From positions 72,141 through 118,797 of the forward strand of contig JANQJY010000004.1 of NCBI GenBank assembly GCA_028281385.1: a stretch of DNA of 46,657 bases. Reading direction: 5' to 3'. Origin of the DNA: Rickettsiales bacterium. Its GTDB lineage: Bacteria > Pseudomonadota > Alphaproteobacteria > Rickettsiales > UBA3002. Below, piece after piece: positions 32,836 to 42,035 of the stretch; within the stretch, counting starts at the first letter, position 1; each line of letters begins with the position of its first letter. A program made the translations under genes and the position numbers. A model generated the notes under the pieces. That model did not search any database. It was not told where the DNA came from and was given only the letters and a program-made list of their open reading frames with translations.

Positions 32836-33144
32836 TGAGCAAAAGCGAAAAATCCTGAAATTGGTTTATTGGAATTTGCAGCTAGTAGACGGAAAGGTAC
32901 AGTATTCCTTGCGTAGACCGTTTAACCTATTCCTTGATCCAGCAAAAACTGAAAACTGGCTGTGTGATGGGTTGTTCCATCAATAATGGCTCTGTATTCC
33001 CTGATGAAGAGCTGATTTAGTGAGTAATCTTTAAATCTACTAGGGAAAATAGCATTATTAGATCATCCTCCGCCCCCAGAACCAAGCTTCACAGCTATCT
33101 TCAGATAAATTCCCTAAAACGCATAACAGACAATGAGCAGGGTA
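32836..33144. other. Intergenic region between phage remnant and porin
   Basis: 309 AT-rich bases containing no credible gene. No terminator of the porin gene was seen with confidence. Confidence 0.4.
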
Positions 33145-34413
33145 TTAAAATTTTGCGCCCAGTTGTAGCCAGAACTTCTGCGTGTCGGTTGAGAAGGTAT
33201 CTGCATCATAGTCGGCATATTTCAGCATCACGCTATAATGCTCCATGAAATTGCGCTTGATGATGGCGTTCCATTCATCACCGTAATCCATGCTACCGGA
33301 GTCAGAATCGAACTCATGATAGATCACACCGAATGTGGTACCGTCAAAAACTTCGCTGCCGGTGCCGCTGGCTTTGTAAAAAACAGAGCCATACATATCT
33401 TCCAGACCTGCTGCAGGCGTGGTAAGGAAGCGATCCGCCCAACCGTTGAACTTATGCAAGGTCGCCAGCGGTGTCTGGAATGCTACTGTCCCACCATTGT
33501 CACTACCTAACACTTCATATCCAACTTTTGCGGTTAGCCCCTTATAGCCAATACCACCAACCAGATGATAGTAGTCTGCATCAAAGTTGGCTGGATTTTC
33601 ACCATGGTCTGTTTGCCGGGCATATTCAGCAGTGTATGACAGCTTTACCTCTTCATTCAGCGGAGCAGAACCGCTGAAGCGTGCACCAAAAGTTTTAGAG
33701 TCCAGTCCGACTAAAGCAGAATCATCCAAGTCTATAAGGTACCCATAGCCGGTTAGTTTGCCAAATTCCCACCCATCATAAGAAGCATTGATAAGATGTG
33801 TTTCAGTATCCAGGTCACCAAATGGATGATCATCGCCAAAAATACGATTCACATTGGTAACGTAGCCATAAAGTAACGTCGTGTCAGGTAATGATGTATT
33901 AATAACTGCACCAGCATCAAAGGTCTGATCGTTCTGACGCCAGCCGACCGTTCCGATAAAGCGCTGATTATCCAGATTGACCGGCTGACGACCAACCGCC
34001 AATGTCGTGTCGGGAATACCGGCATAGGTAATAAAGGCGTGATTGATTTCGGTGCCATCCGGATCGGCAACCACCGGGTAGGCGGTTTTGCCGTTCACAG
34101 TGTCATTATAGGGTTGTCCACCAATTTCGGTTATATTCTCTACTTCCAGGTTGATCTGGAAGTCATGCAACGTGCCGGACTTATAGCCCAGCTTGGTACG
34201 CAGGGTGGATGCCTTAGCATCTTTGGTGAACCCGGTCTGATCTACATGCTCGAAACGATAGCGCAGATCGATATAGGGCGTGGCATCATCGATCAGAAAT
34301 TTCTTCAGCACATCGGTGGATTCCATATGAGAATCGGCATAGGCAGGAGCGATGGAAACCAGTGCGCTGGTAGCGGTCAGTAGTGCGATAGCAGCGGTAG
34401 CGTGTTTTTTCAT
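33145..34413 (-). CDS. Outer-membrane beta-barrel porin (alginate-export type)
   Basis: The 422-residue protein has a Sec signal peptide (MKKHATAAIALLTATSALVSIAPAYA, cleaved after AYA). Its mature part is built of alternating aromatic/polar strands and ends in Phe (LQLGAKF), the usual outer-membrane insertion signal. The segment PYIDLRYRFEHVDQ and the repeated GYGYLID/YDGWEFGKL hairpins fit the alginate-export (AlgE-like) family. The substrate is unknown. An FNR-like palindrome (34492-34503) lies between it and nrdD, so expression may be oxygen-dependent. Confidence 0.85.
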   Translation of the reverse strand: MKKHATAAIALLTATSALVSIAPAYADSHMESTDVLKKFLIDDATPYIDLRYRFEHVDQTGFTKDAKASTLRTKLGYKSGTLHDFQINLEVENITEIGGQPYNDTVNGKTAYPVVADPDGTEINHAFITYAGIPDTTLAVGRQPVNLDNQRFIGTVGWRQNDQTFDAGAVINTSLPDTTLLYGYVTNVNRIFGDDHPFGDLDTETHLINASYDGWEFGKLTGYGYLIDLDDSALVGLDSKTFGARFSGSAPLNEEVKLSYTAEYARQTDHGENPANFDADYYHLVGGIGYKGLTAKVGYEVLGSDNGGTVAFQTPLATLHKFNGWADRFLTTPAAGLEDMYGSVFYKASGTGSEVFDGTTFGVIYHEFDSDSGSMDYGDEWNAIIKRNFMEHYSVMLKYADYDADTFSTDTQKFWLQLGAKF

Positions 34414-34491
34414 AATGATTCCTTTTACTTGTGTCCAAATTACAAATTACCCACAGCCTATGTGTATAAGGAGCAGGAAAATGCGCGGATG

Positions 34492-34503
34492 TGACTTAAG
34501 TCA
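34492..34503. promoter_or_regulatory. FNR/CRP-type palindrome between porin and nrdD
   Basis: TGACTTAAGTCA is a perfect 12-bp palindrome resembling the FNR-box core (TTGAC-N4-GTCAA family). It lies 78 bases from the porin start and 84 from the nrdD start. A TATAGT (34534-34539) suits an nrdD -10. Anaerobic activation of nrdDG fits, but binding is inferred. Confidence 0.55.
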
Positions 34504-34587
34504 ATTTCTTAAATAAAGTTATGCTTTACAAAATATAGTATCGTTATGATTATGAACCACAATATATTGTATTAGGTAAGGAGATAG

Positions 34588-36795
34588 ATGATGACAGCCA
34601 CTTACATGGAAATCAGCCAGGAAGACAGTGTTTCAACCAATTTTCTGTTGCCGGAATCGGTGTATCAGACGTTGCGCAAAGCCTTTGATGCTTCGAGCCA
34701 GGCCTTCTCTCCTGATTTCTATGCGGCGTTGGGCTTGAGCCTGCAGGAAAAGCAACCCACTACAGTGCGAGAATGCTCAGATGTTATAGAACAGGAATTG
34801 GCACGGGCCGAGCTGTTTGGTGTGCTTAAACGGTTTCTCCTTCTGGAAGAGGATACCGAAATCGAAGGGCATCGCGATACCATTGTCAGCTCCAGGGAAA
34901 CGGTGGAGGAATATATCAACAAACTCGACTGGCGCATCAACGCCAACGCCAATGTTGGCTATAGCAATGCCGGGCTGATCAACCAGACCGCCGGCAAGAT
35001 GATCGCCAATTACTGGCTTGACAGCATCTATTCGCCCGAAGAAGGCGATGCGCACCGTCGGGCGGATCTGCACATCCATGATCTCGATTGCCTGACCGGC
35101 TATTGCGCCGGATGGAGCCTGCGCCAGTTGCTGGATGAAGGCTTTAACGGCGTGCCAGGCCGTGTCTCCAGTCGCCCTCCCAACCATCTCAATGAAGCGC
35201 TGGGGCAGATGGCTAATTTCCTAGGCATTCTGCAGTCGGAATGGGCGGGCGCGCAGGCTTTCAGCTCCTTTGATACCTATCTGGCACCGTATGTGTTCAA
35301 GGATAATCTCAGCTTTACCGAAGTCAAAAAAGCCATCCGCCGCTTTGTCTATAATCTCAATGTGCCGGCACGCTGGGGGCAATCGCCTTTCACCAATATC
35401 ACGCTTGATTTTACCGTGCCGAAAGATCTGTGCGACCAGTTCCCCTCACGCAACCATGTACATCTGTTCCGTGATATAGACGATGCCGACATGCTGGCGC
35501 GCATCCGTACCCGCGGCATTCGTGAACCGGAGAATCTGACCTATAAAGACTTCCAGCCGGAGGTGGAGATGATCGACATCGCCTTTTACGAGGTGATGAC
35601 CGAGGGCGACAGCAACGAGCAGCCCTTTACCTTCCCCATTCCCACTGTCAATATCACCGAGGAGTTTGACTGGCATTCCCCGGCCGCCAAAGCCCTATTC
35701 GAGAATACGGCCAAGGTTGGTAATTCTTATTTCCAGAATTTTATTGGCAGTCAATATATCGAAGATGAAGACGGCAATAAAGTCCCCAATCCGGAAGCTT
35801 ACGCACCCGATGCGGTGCGCAGCATGTGCTGCCGTCTGCAACTCGACCTGCGCGAACTGCTCAAGCGTGGCAACGGCCTGTTCGGTTCGGCCGAAATGAC
35901 CGGCTCAATTGGTGTGGTCACCATCAACATGGCCCGGCTAGGCTATCGCTTCAAGGGCGACAAGCAGGGGCTGTATGATGAACTGACCCGGCTGATGGAC
36001 ATCGCCAAATCGACCCTGGAGAAAAAGCGTATCTTTGTGCAGGAGATGTATAATCGCGGGCTGTATCCTTATACGGCGCGCTATTTGCGTGGTTTCCAGA
36101 ACCATTTCAGCACCATCGGTGTCAACGGCATGAATGAGATGCTGAGCAATTTCAACGGTCGCATTTACGATATCAGCAAGGCTGAAGGTGTTGAGTTCTG
36201 CAGCGAGATTTTAGAATTTATCCGTGAACGGATGAAGCAATATCAGGAAGAAACCGGCAATCTGTATAATCTGGAGGCGACCCCGGCGGAAGGCACCACC
36301 TACCGCTTTGCCAAGGAGGATAAGAAGCGCTACCCGAATATTGTGCAATCTGGCCAGGGAGAAAACATTTATTATACCAATAGCAGCCAGCTACCCGCCG
36401 GCTTTACCGACGACCCGTATTATGCGCTGGAAAAGCAGGATGCGTTGCAGTGCAAATATACTGGCGGCACCGTATTGCATTTATATATGAATGAGAAAAT
36501 TCATTCTGGCGAGGCCTGCGGCCGGTTTGTTCGCAGCGTGATTGAAAATCATAAATTGCCTTATATTACGGTCACACCGGTCTTCTCTGTGTGTGAGGAG
36601 CATGGGTATCTGTCCGGCGAACAACCCAAATGCCCGACCTGTGATCGCGAGACGTTAGTATGGACACGGGTAATGGGTTATCACCGTCCGGTGGCCAGCT
36701 TCAACCGGGGCAAAAAGGGCGAGCATGCCGAGCGCAAGCATTTCCGCGAAGATGCCGCACATCTGCCGCTGTTCAAGAAGGAATGCCGTCACTAG
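34588..36795 (+). CDS. nrdD: Anaerobic (class III) ribonucleoside-triphosphate reductase
   Basis: NrdD makes deoxyribonucleotides without oxygen by a glycyl radical. The ~735-residue length is normal. The likely radical Gly697 lies in RVMGYHRP, and a zinc site precedes it (Cys669, Cys682, Cys685 in CEEHGY...CPTC). The middle carries SMCCRLQLDLRELLKRGNGLFGS with the conserved Cys for radical transfer. The N-terminus does not show a complete ATP-cone. AAGGAG favours the second ATG at 34591 (7-base spacing) over the first. Its stop directly abuts nrdG. Anaerobic control is suggested by the upstream palindrome. Confidence 0.95.
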   Translation: MMTATYMEISQEDSVSTNFLLPESVYQTLRKAFDASSQAFSPDFYAALGLSLQEKQPTTVRECSDVIEQELARAELFGVLKRFLLLEEDTEIEGHRDTIVSSRETVEEYINKLDWRINANANVGYSNAGLINQTAGKMIANYWLDSIYSPEEGDAHRRADLHIHDLDCLTGYCAGWSLRQLLDEGFNGVPGRVSSRPPNHLNEALGQMANFLGILQSEWAGAQAFSSFDTYLAPYVFKDNLSFTEVKKAIRRFVYNLNVPARWGQSPFTNITLDFTVPKDLCDQFPSRNHVHLFRDIDDADMLARIRTRGIREPENLTYKDFQPEVEMIDIAFYEVMTEGDSNEQPFTFPIPTVNITEEFDWHSPAAKALFENTAKVGNSYFQNFIGSQYIEDEDGNKVPNPEAYAPDAVRSMCCRLQLDLRELLKRGNGLFGSAEMTGSIGVVTINMARLGYRFKGDKQGLYDELTRLMDIAKSTLEKKRIFVQEMYNRGLYPYTARYLRGFQNHFSTIGVNGMNEMLSNFNGRIYDISKAEGVEFCSEILEFIRERMKQYQEETGNLYNLEATPAEGTTYRFAKEDKKRYPNIVQSGQGENIYYTNSSQLPAGFTDDPYYALEKQDALQCKYTGGTVLHLYMNEKIHSGEACGRFVRSVIENHKLPYITVTPVFSVCEEHGYLSGEQPKCPTCDRETLVWTRVMGYHRPVASFNRGKKGEHAERKHFREDAAHLPLFKKECRH

Positions 36796-37482
36796 ATGAA
36801 ACTGCCTATTTGCGATATCACCCCGTTTACCCTGCAGGACTTTCCAGACCATACGGCCTGTATCCTGTGGTTCGGCGGCTGCAACATGCGCTGCGCCTAT
36901 TGCCATAATCCTGAACTGGTCGAGGGTAAAAAAACACGTATTCCCGAGAGAAAGGTGCTGGAGTTTTTATATAAGCGTCAGACATTGCTGGATGGGGTGG
37001 TGCTCTCTGGCGGTGAATGCACGATGAGCCCGGCCCTGCCGGATTTTATCGAAAAACTGAAGATCTATGGCTATCTGGTCAAGCTCGACACCAATGGCAG
37101 TAATCCCAATATGCTGGAGTATTTACTACGCGATGGGTTGCTCGATTATGTGGCGTTGGATTATAAGGCACCACCAGATAAGCTGGAATCACTCACCGAC
37201 TGGGCGCAGATCGACCTGTTTCAACAAAGCCTGACATTGTTGTGTAACAGCAATGTTCCGTTTGAGGTGCGTACCACCGTTCATACGTCGTTACTTGATG
37301 AGGATGATATCCAAACCATTATGATGGATTTGCAGCAACACGGTTTTAAAGGAAATTATTTCATTCAGAATTTTCAGCCCAGTCCTGAAACCATGCGTCC
37401 GTTGCCGGAACAGTCTCGCATATTGAATCTCTCTCAGATTTCTGCCCCTGCAGAGTTTTTGGTTCACACACGAAATTTCTAG
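36796..37482 (+). CDS. nrdG: Anaerobic ribonucleotide reductase activating enzyme
   Basis: NrdG is a radical-SAM enzyme that installs the glycyl radical of NrdD. The cluster motif is Cys29-x3-Cys33-x2-Cys36 (CNMRCAYC), followed by SGGEC. The 228-residue length is typical of this subgroup. The ATG follows the nrdD stop without a gap. Its stop shares the tetramer CTAG with the stop of the convergent gene at 37479. Confidence 0.95.
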   Translation: MKLPICDITPFTLQDFPDHTACILWFGGCNMRCAYCHNPELVEGKKTRIPERKVLEFLYKRQTLLDGVVLSGGECTMSPALPDFIEKLKIYGYLVKLDTNGSNPNMLEYLLRDGLLDYVALDYKAPPDKLESLTDWAQIDLFQQSLTLLCNSNVPFEVRTTVHTSLLDEDDIQTIMMDLQQHGFKGNYFIQNFQPSPETMRPLPEQSRILNLSQISAPAEFLVHTRNF

Positions 37483-38420
37483 CTGTTTCGGATATAACGA
37501 AACACATTCACGGCGATTACACCGAATATGAGTGTATAAAAAGTCGGTATCAGGGCCATTGGTAACGTCCACGCATGAACAACATTAGGAACCGTAAAAC
37601 TATAATATATGCATAGCGCCAGAATAATGGTACCAGGAACGATACGTGAAGCAGACAGCCACGGTTCGATAAAACGAAAACAAAGCAGGCTGATAATGCT
37701 GAGAGCAATTATATAGCCATAGACAACAAATAGCCCTGATGCCGGATCGACCAGATAATAACCCAGCACAAAACCAGGAAAGCTATAAACGAAATACCAA
37801 TAACGTGCATTATTCTGTTGCAGGATTTTTTTATCCGTCACATTCAGGCGAGAGCAAGGACTATTACAGCTTCGGCAAATGCTGCACCCTTCCGGGCGGT
37901 GGCGTTCTATGTTGAACTGGCCATACATCATCTCAACGGGCCGGATAGGGCACATGCCCATGCACCAGCCGGAGAAGCCATTAAATATAAATCCGCATCC
38001 CAGTGCAACCATACCGACCGCAAGAGTGGTCATCGCCAGAATGGTTGCATCGACGTTGAAGATGACATGTCGCGCCGGAACCATGACATATAACAGGCAC
38101 CAGGAGAGAAGACGTAAATAATGTGTTTGTTTATCAGAGAGGCTGTAGGAAGGAGAAAAACCGGCTCGGTAAGGCACAAGTTGAAGTATGGCCAGCGGAC
38201 ACATATTGGTCCACAGATTGGGAACCAGAAAGAACAGAAGCGGTGCCAGGGGAATAATTCCATTCCACACAACATTTAATCCAAGCGGTGGATAGGTCAG
38301 CAATAGTACGAGTACGGCCAGAAGAACGACCAGCGACAGACAGGAAATAATCCGCAGCCATCGTGCGATAATTCTTGAATGGGGGGAAGCGGGCGTATTG
38401 TTCACTGTGGCCTTCCTCAT
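37479..38420 (-). CDS. NapH/NosR-like polytopic Cys-rich membrane protein
   Basis: The start at 38420 overlaps the pdxH stop (ATGA) and gives 313 aa. The protein has about eight hydrophobic segments. Cys-rich loops, NMCPLAILQLVPYR, GWCMGMCPIRPVEMMYG and CSICRSCNSPCSRL, resemble the NapH/NosR/CcoG-type membrane proteins that bind Fe-S or pass electrons to periplasmic reductases. The CxxxCP motifs are present, but a classical C-terminal 2x[4Fe-4S] domain is not visible. It is last in the nar operon and may link quinol to an Fe-S acceptor. Function inferred. Confidence 0.7.
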   Translation of the reverse strand: MRKATVNNTPASPHSRIIARWLRIISCLSLVVLLAVLVLLLTYPPLGLNVVWNGIIPLAPLLFFLVPNLWTNMCPLAILQLVPYRAGFSPSYSLSDKQTHYLRLLSWCLLYVMVPARHVIFNVDATILAMTTLAVGMVALGCGFIFNGFSGWCMGMCPIRPVEMMYGQFNIERHRPEGCSICRSCNSPCSRLNVTDKKILQQNNARYWYFVYSFPGFVLGYYLVDPASGLFVVYGYIIALSIISLLCFRFIEPWLSASRIVPGTIILALCIYYSFTVPNVVHAWTLPMALIPTFYTLIFGVIAVNVFRYIRNS

Positions 38421-39010
38421 GGATAGAGTAACTGGCGGTGCCAATGGTCATTCTCATTCTTGAGATAGCACACGCGATCATGGATACGATATTCTCCCTT
38501 CTGCCAAAATTCCATATAGCAGGGAACCAGACGAAAACCGGACCAGAATTCCGGCCGCGGCACGTCCTGTGTGGCAAAGCGTACGGTTTGCTTGGCTACC
38601 TCTTTCAATAGTGCGGCATGACTATCCAGCGGTTGCGACTGTTTGGATGCCCAGGCACCGACACGGCTCTTAAACGGACGAGAGGCAAAATATTCATCTG
38701 CTTCTTCTTCATCCACATCCACTACATAGCCTTCGATGCGCACTTGCCGGGCCAGCGCTTCCCAGTAAAAACACATGGCAGCAAAGGGATTTTCTTTGAG
38801 CTGTTCGCCCTTATAGCTGTTAAGGTTCGTGTAAAACACAAAACCTTTCTCGTCATAATCCTTCAATAGCACCATGCGGTTGGAGGGTAGACCGTCACGA
38901 CAGGTGGTAGCTAGGCTGACCGCATTCGCTTCTTTAATATCCTGATGATTTTCTGCTTCGTTAAACCATGCCGTAAAATGCTCAATCGGGTTTTTTATTA
39001 CCTCTCCCAT
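38417..39010 (-). CDS. pdxH: Pyridoxamine 5'-phosphate oxidase
   Basis: PdxH oxidises pyridoxine/pyridoxamine 5'-phosphate to pyridoxal 5'-phosphate using FMN and oxygen. The 197-residue protein has the family signatures SNRMVLLKDYDEKGFVFYTN (FMN-binding) and RPFKSRVGAWASKQS, ending with RVCYLKNENDHWHRQLLYP. It lies 6 bases after the carbonic anhydrase gene and overlaps the NapH-like gene by 4. The oxygen dependence makes its place in a nitrate-respiration operon notable. Confidence 0.95.
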   Translation of the reverse strand: MGEVIKNPIEHFTAWFNEAENHQDIKEANAVSLATTCRDGLPSNRMVLLKDYDEKGFVFYTNLNSYKGEQLKENPFAAMCFYWEALARQVRIEGYVVDVDEEEADEYFASRPFKSRVGAWASKQSQPLDSHAALLKEVAKQTVRFATQDVPRPEFWSGFRLVPCYMEFWQKGEYRIHDRVCYLKNENDHWHRQLLYP

Positions 39011-39016
39011 CGTATT

Positions 39017-39679
39017 TCACTCACTGCTGCCAAGCAAGGGGAGAAAAGTCCGCGATTTCTTAGAGTAGGCGTCGATATTGCCGTTTTCGACATCAAAATG
39101 CCAGGCATGTAGCTGTAGTAGATCGGCATCTAATGCGCTTTTTACCCAAGGGAATGTTTCCAAGTTTTCCAGTGATACCAACAGTGATTCTTTCTCGCAA
39201 TGGCCACATTGTTCCTCTGCGCTGCAATCCGCATAGCGATCCAGCACGCGTTTTTTCGCCTCATGGGCAATCTCAACCCATGGGCCGATAAAGCTATACA
39301 CATCCGAGTCGGTGCGTGCCGTGCCTTCCATCAGCGCCTTAATGCCACCGCAACCGCTATGGCCCAGTACAATGATATGCTCCACTTCCAAATGCTGGCA
39401 GGCATATTCCAGCGCGGCACTGGTGCTGTGATGCGTATCTTTTCCCTCTTTGTATGGCGGGACCAGATTGGCAACGTTGTTGACCACAAACACTTCGCCC
39501 AGGCCGGCATGAGTAAGAGTGACGGGGTTGATACGTGAATCGCTGCACCCGATCATCATCACGCGAGGCTCCTGCGCTTTTGCCGCCCAACTACGATAAG
39601 CCGCATATCGTTTACTCACATAAGTCTTGTGAAATTCGCGATAGCCTGCGATCAATCGGTTGAGTGCCTCATCCTTCAT
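39017..39679 (-). CDS. Beta-class carbonic anhydrase
   Basis: It interconverts CO2 and bicarbonate. The zinc site is visible: Cys45 and the Asp47-Arg49 dyad (CSDSR) plus His107 and Cys110 (HSGCGG). Length (220 aa) and the linker VVNNVANLVPPY are typical of proteobacterial enzymes. It overlaps the preceding hydroxylase gene by 4 bases (ATGA), and pdxH follows after 6 bases. In this operon it may balance CO2/bicarbonate during anaerobic respiration. Confidence 0.95.
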   Translation of the reverse strand: MKDEALNRLIAGYREFHKTYVSKRYAAYRSWAAKAQEPRVMMIGCSDSRINPVTLTHAGLGEVFVVNNVANLVPPYKEGKDTHHSTSAALEYACQHLEVEHIIVLGHSGCGGIKALMEGTARTDSDVYSFIGPWVEIAHEAKKRVLDRYADCSAEEQCGHCEKESLLVSLENLETFPWVKSALDADLLQLHAWHFDVENGNIDAYSKKSRTFLPLLGSSE

Positions 39680-40854
39680 GCTGCATTCCTAAGTTGTGTC
39701 AGCTGGTGCATAATGGCTCTTTTGGCAGGAGGGATGCGATTGCCAAGGCGCAAGACGGCCTTGCGTGCCAGCTTGTGCAATGGCCGCTCATCCGTATAGA
39801 GGCTGACAAGTGTATTCGTTGCCAGATAGAGAGGTCTGCTGGCTCTGCGGTGTTTTCTGTTATAGCCAGCCAGTACACTGTTCGCACCGATATCTGTTCC
39901 GCTTTTCATTGCACGGTCGATCTGTGTGGCAAGGATATCCTGTCCTTTAAGCCCCAGATTAAAACCATGTGCCGTCACTGGATGCATACCCACGGCGGCA
40001 TCCCCGATAACGGCAAAGCGAGAGGCCATAAACCGATCGGCATAGGTGGCGACCAGCGGATAGGAAAAGCGTTCACTCGATAGCCGCATTTTGCCAAAAC
40101 GGTGATCAAATTGTGCTGTGATGTCGGCATTGAATAAGGCTTCGCTTTGCTCAAGAATATGCGGTGCCTTATCGAATGAAACGGTAATGACGATGGATGA
40201 TTCATTGTCAGACAGCGGTAACACTGCCAGTGTGCCACCGTAGCGGAAACATTCATACGCCGTATCCTGGTGTGGTAGTTCATGGGTGGCTTTGCAGACA
40301 ATCGCTACTTTTCCAAAGTCATGCATGGCGGTGGATATCCCCATATGCCTGCGGCTGGCGGAGAAACGGCTATCAGCCGCAATTACCAACGGAGTAGAGA
40401 GTTGTTGTCCATCTGACAGGGTGACATTTCCGCTGAGTTCGTGTGTATGGATTGATTCCACCGTCTGATCAGTGACCAGGGTGATGGTATCGCGTGCTTT
40501 GACCTCTTCATATAATGCCTGACGAATGCGGTGGTTGGACACCATATAGCCCAGTGTATTATCGCATACTTCCCGGTAATCGAAGTGAAGTGCATAAGGC
40601 GATGCCCCATCAAGCACTTTGGCTTCTTTCACCAACGAAATAGCATCTGCCGGGATATGTTCCCACGCTCCCATCTGTTGTAACAGATGTTTTGACAGAT
40701 GCGTCAGCGCAATTTCCCGACCGTCATAAGCAGGTGAGGCAAGAGATGATTCCGGTTGTTTTTCAATGACGGTACTGTGCAGCCCCAGCGATGAAAGCGA
40801 ACAGGCAAAACTCAATCCTGCGGGGCCACCGCCAATAATAATCACATCCTGCAT
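39676..40854 (-). CDS. ubiM: UbiH/UbiM-family FAD hydroxylase
   Basis: Group A FAD monooxygenase of the ubiquinone pathway, which hydroxylates the quinone ring at the membrane. The FAD fold starts at the N-terminus (IIIGGGPAGLSFACSL), with a RhlA/UbiH-type GREIALTHLS segment and the second FAD motif GDAAVGMHPVTAHGFNLGL, a form I associate with UbiM (carbon-5/multi-position) rather than UbiH. Length is 392 aa. It begins 18 bases after the stop of the NifM-like gene and overlaps the carbonic anhydrase gene. The ubiM symbol is tentative; UbiH or UbiF are alternatives. Confidence 0.75.
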   Translation of the reverse strand: MQDVIIIGGGPAGLSFACSLSSLGLHSTVIEKQPESSLASPAYDGREIALTHLSKHLLQQMGAWEHIPADAISLVKEAKVLDGASPYALHFDYREVCDNTLGYMVSNHRIRQALYEEVKARDTITLVTDQTVESIHTHELSGNVTLSDGQQLSTPLVIAADSRFSASRRHMGISTAMHDFGKVAIVCKATHELPHQDTAYECFRYGGTLAVLPLSDNESSIVITVSFDKAPHILEQSEALFNADITAQFDHRFGKMRLSSERFSYPLVATYADRFMASRFAVIGDAAVGMHPVTAHGFNLGLKGQDILATQIDRAMKSGTDIGANSVLAGYNRKHRRASRPLYLATNTLVSLYTDERPLHKLARKAVLRLGNRIPPAKRAIMHQLTQLRNAA

Positions 40855-40872
40855 TGATTTTCTTCTCCTTCA

Positions 40873-41337
40873 CTATTGCACCAACGGACTACCATACTCT
40901 TCTAATTCAAACCCGGCAATCTGTGCTTTGCCGGACAGCAGTTTGATATATTGGCTGATGCCGGCTTTTAGTGAACGGGCGTGCAGATAATCGCGAATAT
41001 GAGGAACGACCATCTCGAACGGCAATAATTCACCCCTCTTTTGATCGGTAAAACGTTCCAGATTCTGTTGGTAATAGCGCTCACAGCTTGACTCATCAGC
41101 CTGAGGAACAGAGACTTCCTGCGCAATCAACTGGTCAATAGCCTCTTCTTCCGCTTTGATGGAGACACCGTCTGATAATAAATGCTTTTCCGTTGCCGCC
41201 TGCAATAGAAGTTGCCGAATCACCAGTGCCTGCGCTGCCTTATGTCGGGCTTCATCCACGCAAGAAGCTGCATGATACTGCATTTCGCTATGCACCTCGT
41301 CATCTGTGATTTCAACCTGGTTGACGAATATCGGCAT
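40873..41337 (-). CDS. NifM/PpiC-like protein lacking the parvulin domain
   Basis: The start at 41337 (154 aa) lies 2 bases after the narI stop; a longer frame to 41457 overlaps narI. Peptidyl-prolyl isomerases of the NifM type commonly follow narI. Their plan is a SurA-like N-terminal helical domain, then a parvulin domain, then a C-terminal helix pair. Here the N-terminal part (DEARHKAAQALVIRQLLLQAA) runs into ERYYQQNLERF, then directly into LPFEMVVPHIRDYLHARSLKAGISQYIKLL. The expected ~100-residue isomerase core is missing. It may still act as a chaperone for NarG or NarI, without isomerase activity. This rests on recalled family architecture. Confidence 0.7.
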   Translation of the reverse strand: MPIFVNQVEITDDEVHSEMQYHAASCVDEARHKAAQALVIRQLLLQAATEKHLLSDGVSIKAEEEAIDQLIAQEVSVPQADESSCERYYQQNLERFTDQKRGELLPFEMVVPHIRDYLHARSLKAGISQYIKLLSGKAQIAGFELEEYGSPLVQ

Positions 41338-41339
41338 GG

Positions 41340-42035
41340 CTACCCCCGTTTGCGTACGATCTGATAGCCTGAGCGCAACAGATATTTGATCGGGGCGGAA
41401 ATGCCGCTGAAGACATGCACCAGACGGGTGAAGGGAAACAGCAGAAAGATCGTGCACCCCAACACCAGATGCAGCTTGAAGATCAGTGCTTCTTCGACAA
41501 CAAAGGCAGCAGCCCCCTCGCGGAAGGTGACGATATGCTGTGCCCAGTTAGCCAAGGCAATCATCGAAGAGCCATCCGGATGTTGCGCGGAGAATGGAAT
41601 GGTAATCAGTCCTAAAATCAACTGCACATAAAGCACCAACAGGATCAGGATATCCGACGGTTTACTGGTGGCGCGGATGCGCGGATCAAACAGGCGACGC
41701 ATTAACAATATGGTCATTCCGATGAAACACAGTCCGCCGAAAATACCGCCTGCGGTCATGGCCAGCTTTTGTTTGGTCGCGGCATCCATGAAATGGTGGT
41801 ACATTTCATGCGGCATCAACAGCCCCACCAGATGGCCGAAGAACAGCAGAATAATACCGATGTGAAACAGGTTGTTGCCCAACCGCATACCGCCTTTGCG
41901 CAGCAACTGACTGGAATCCGCCTTCCAGGTGTATTGATCGCGGTCATACCGCAGTGCGCTGCCAAGGATAAATACCAGCAGACAGATATAGGGGTAATAG
42001 CCAAAAAAGAATTGATGTAAGTAATCGGCACTCAT
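41340..42035 (-). CDS. narI: Respiratory nitrate reductase gamma subunit (cytochrome b)
   Basis: NarI anchors the complex and passes electrons from quinol through two b haems to NarH. The 231-residue protein has five membrane helices. Haem ligands line up as His58 and His68, His189 and His207, as in the family. The length is normal. It overlaps narJ by 4 bases. Confidence 0.97.
   Translation of the reverse strand: MSADYLHQFFFGYYPYICLLVFILGSALRYDRDQYTWKADSSQLLRKGGMRLGNNLFHIGIILLFFGHLVGLLMPHEMYHHFMDAATKQKLAMTAGGIFGGLCFIGMTILLMRRLFDPRIRATSKPSDILILLVLYVQLILGLITIPFSAQHPDGSSMIALANWAQHIVTFREGAAAFVVEEALIFKLHLVLGCTIFLLFPFTRLVHVFSGISAPIKYLLRSGYQIVRKRG

Noticed and set aside
33060-33110. Reverse-strand tail reading KLGSGGGG then stop
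   Set aside because: An in-frame stop lies about 15 codons upstream and there is no start codon with a ribosome site.
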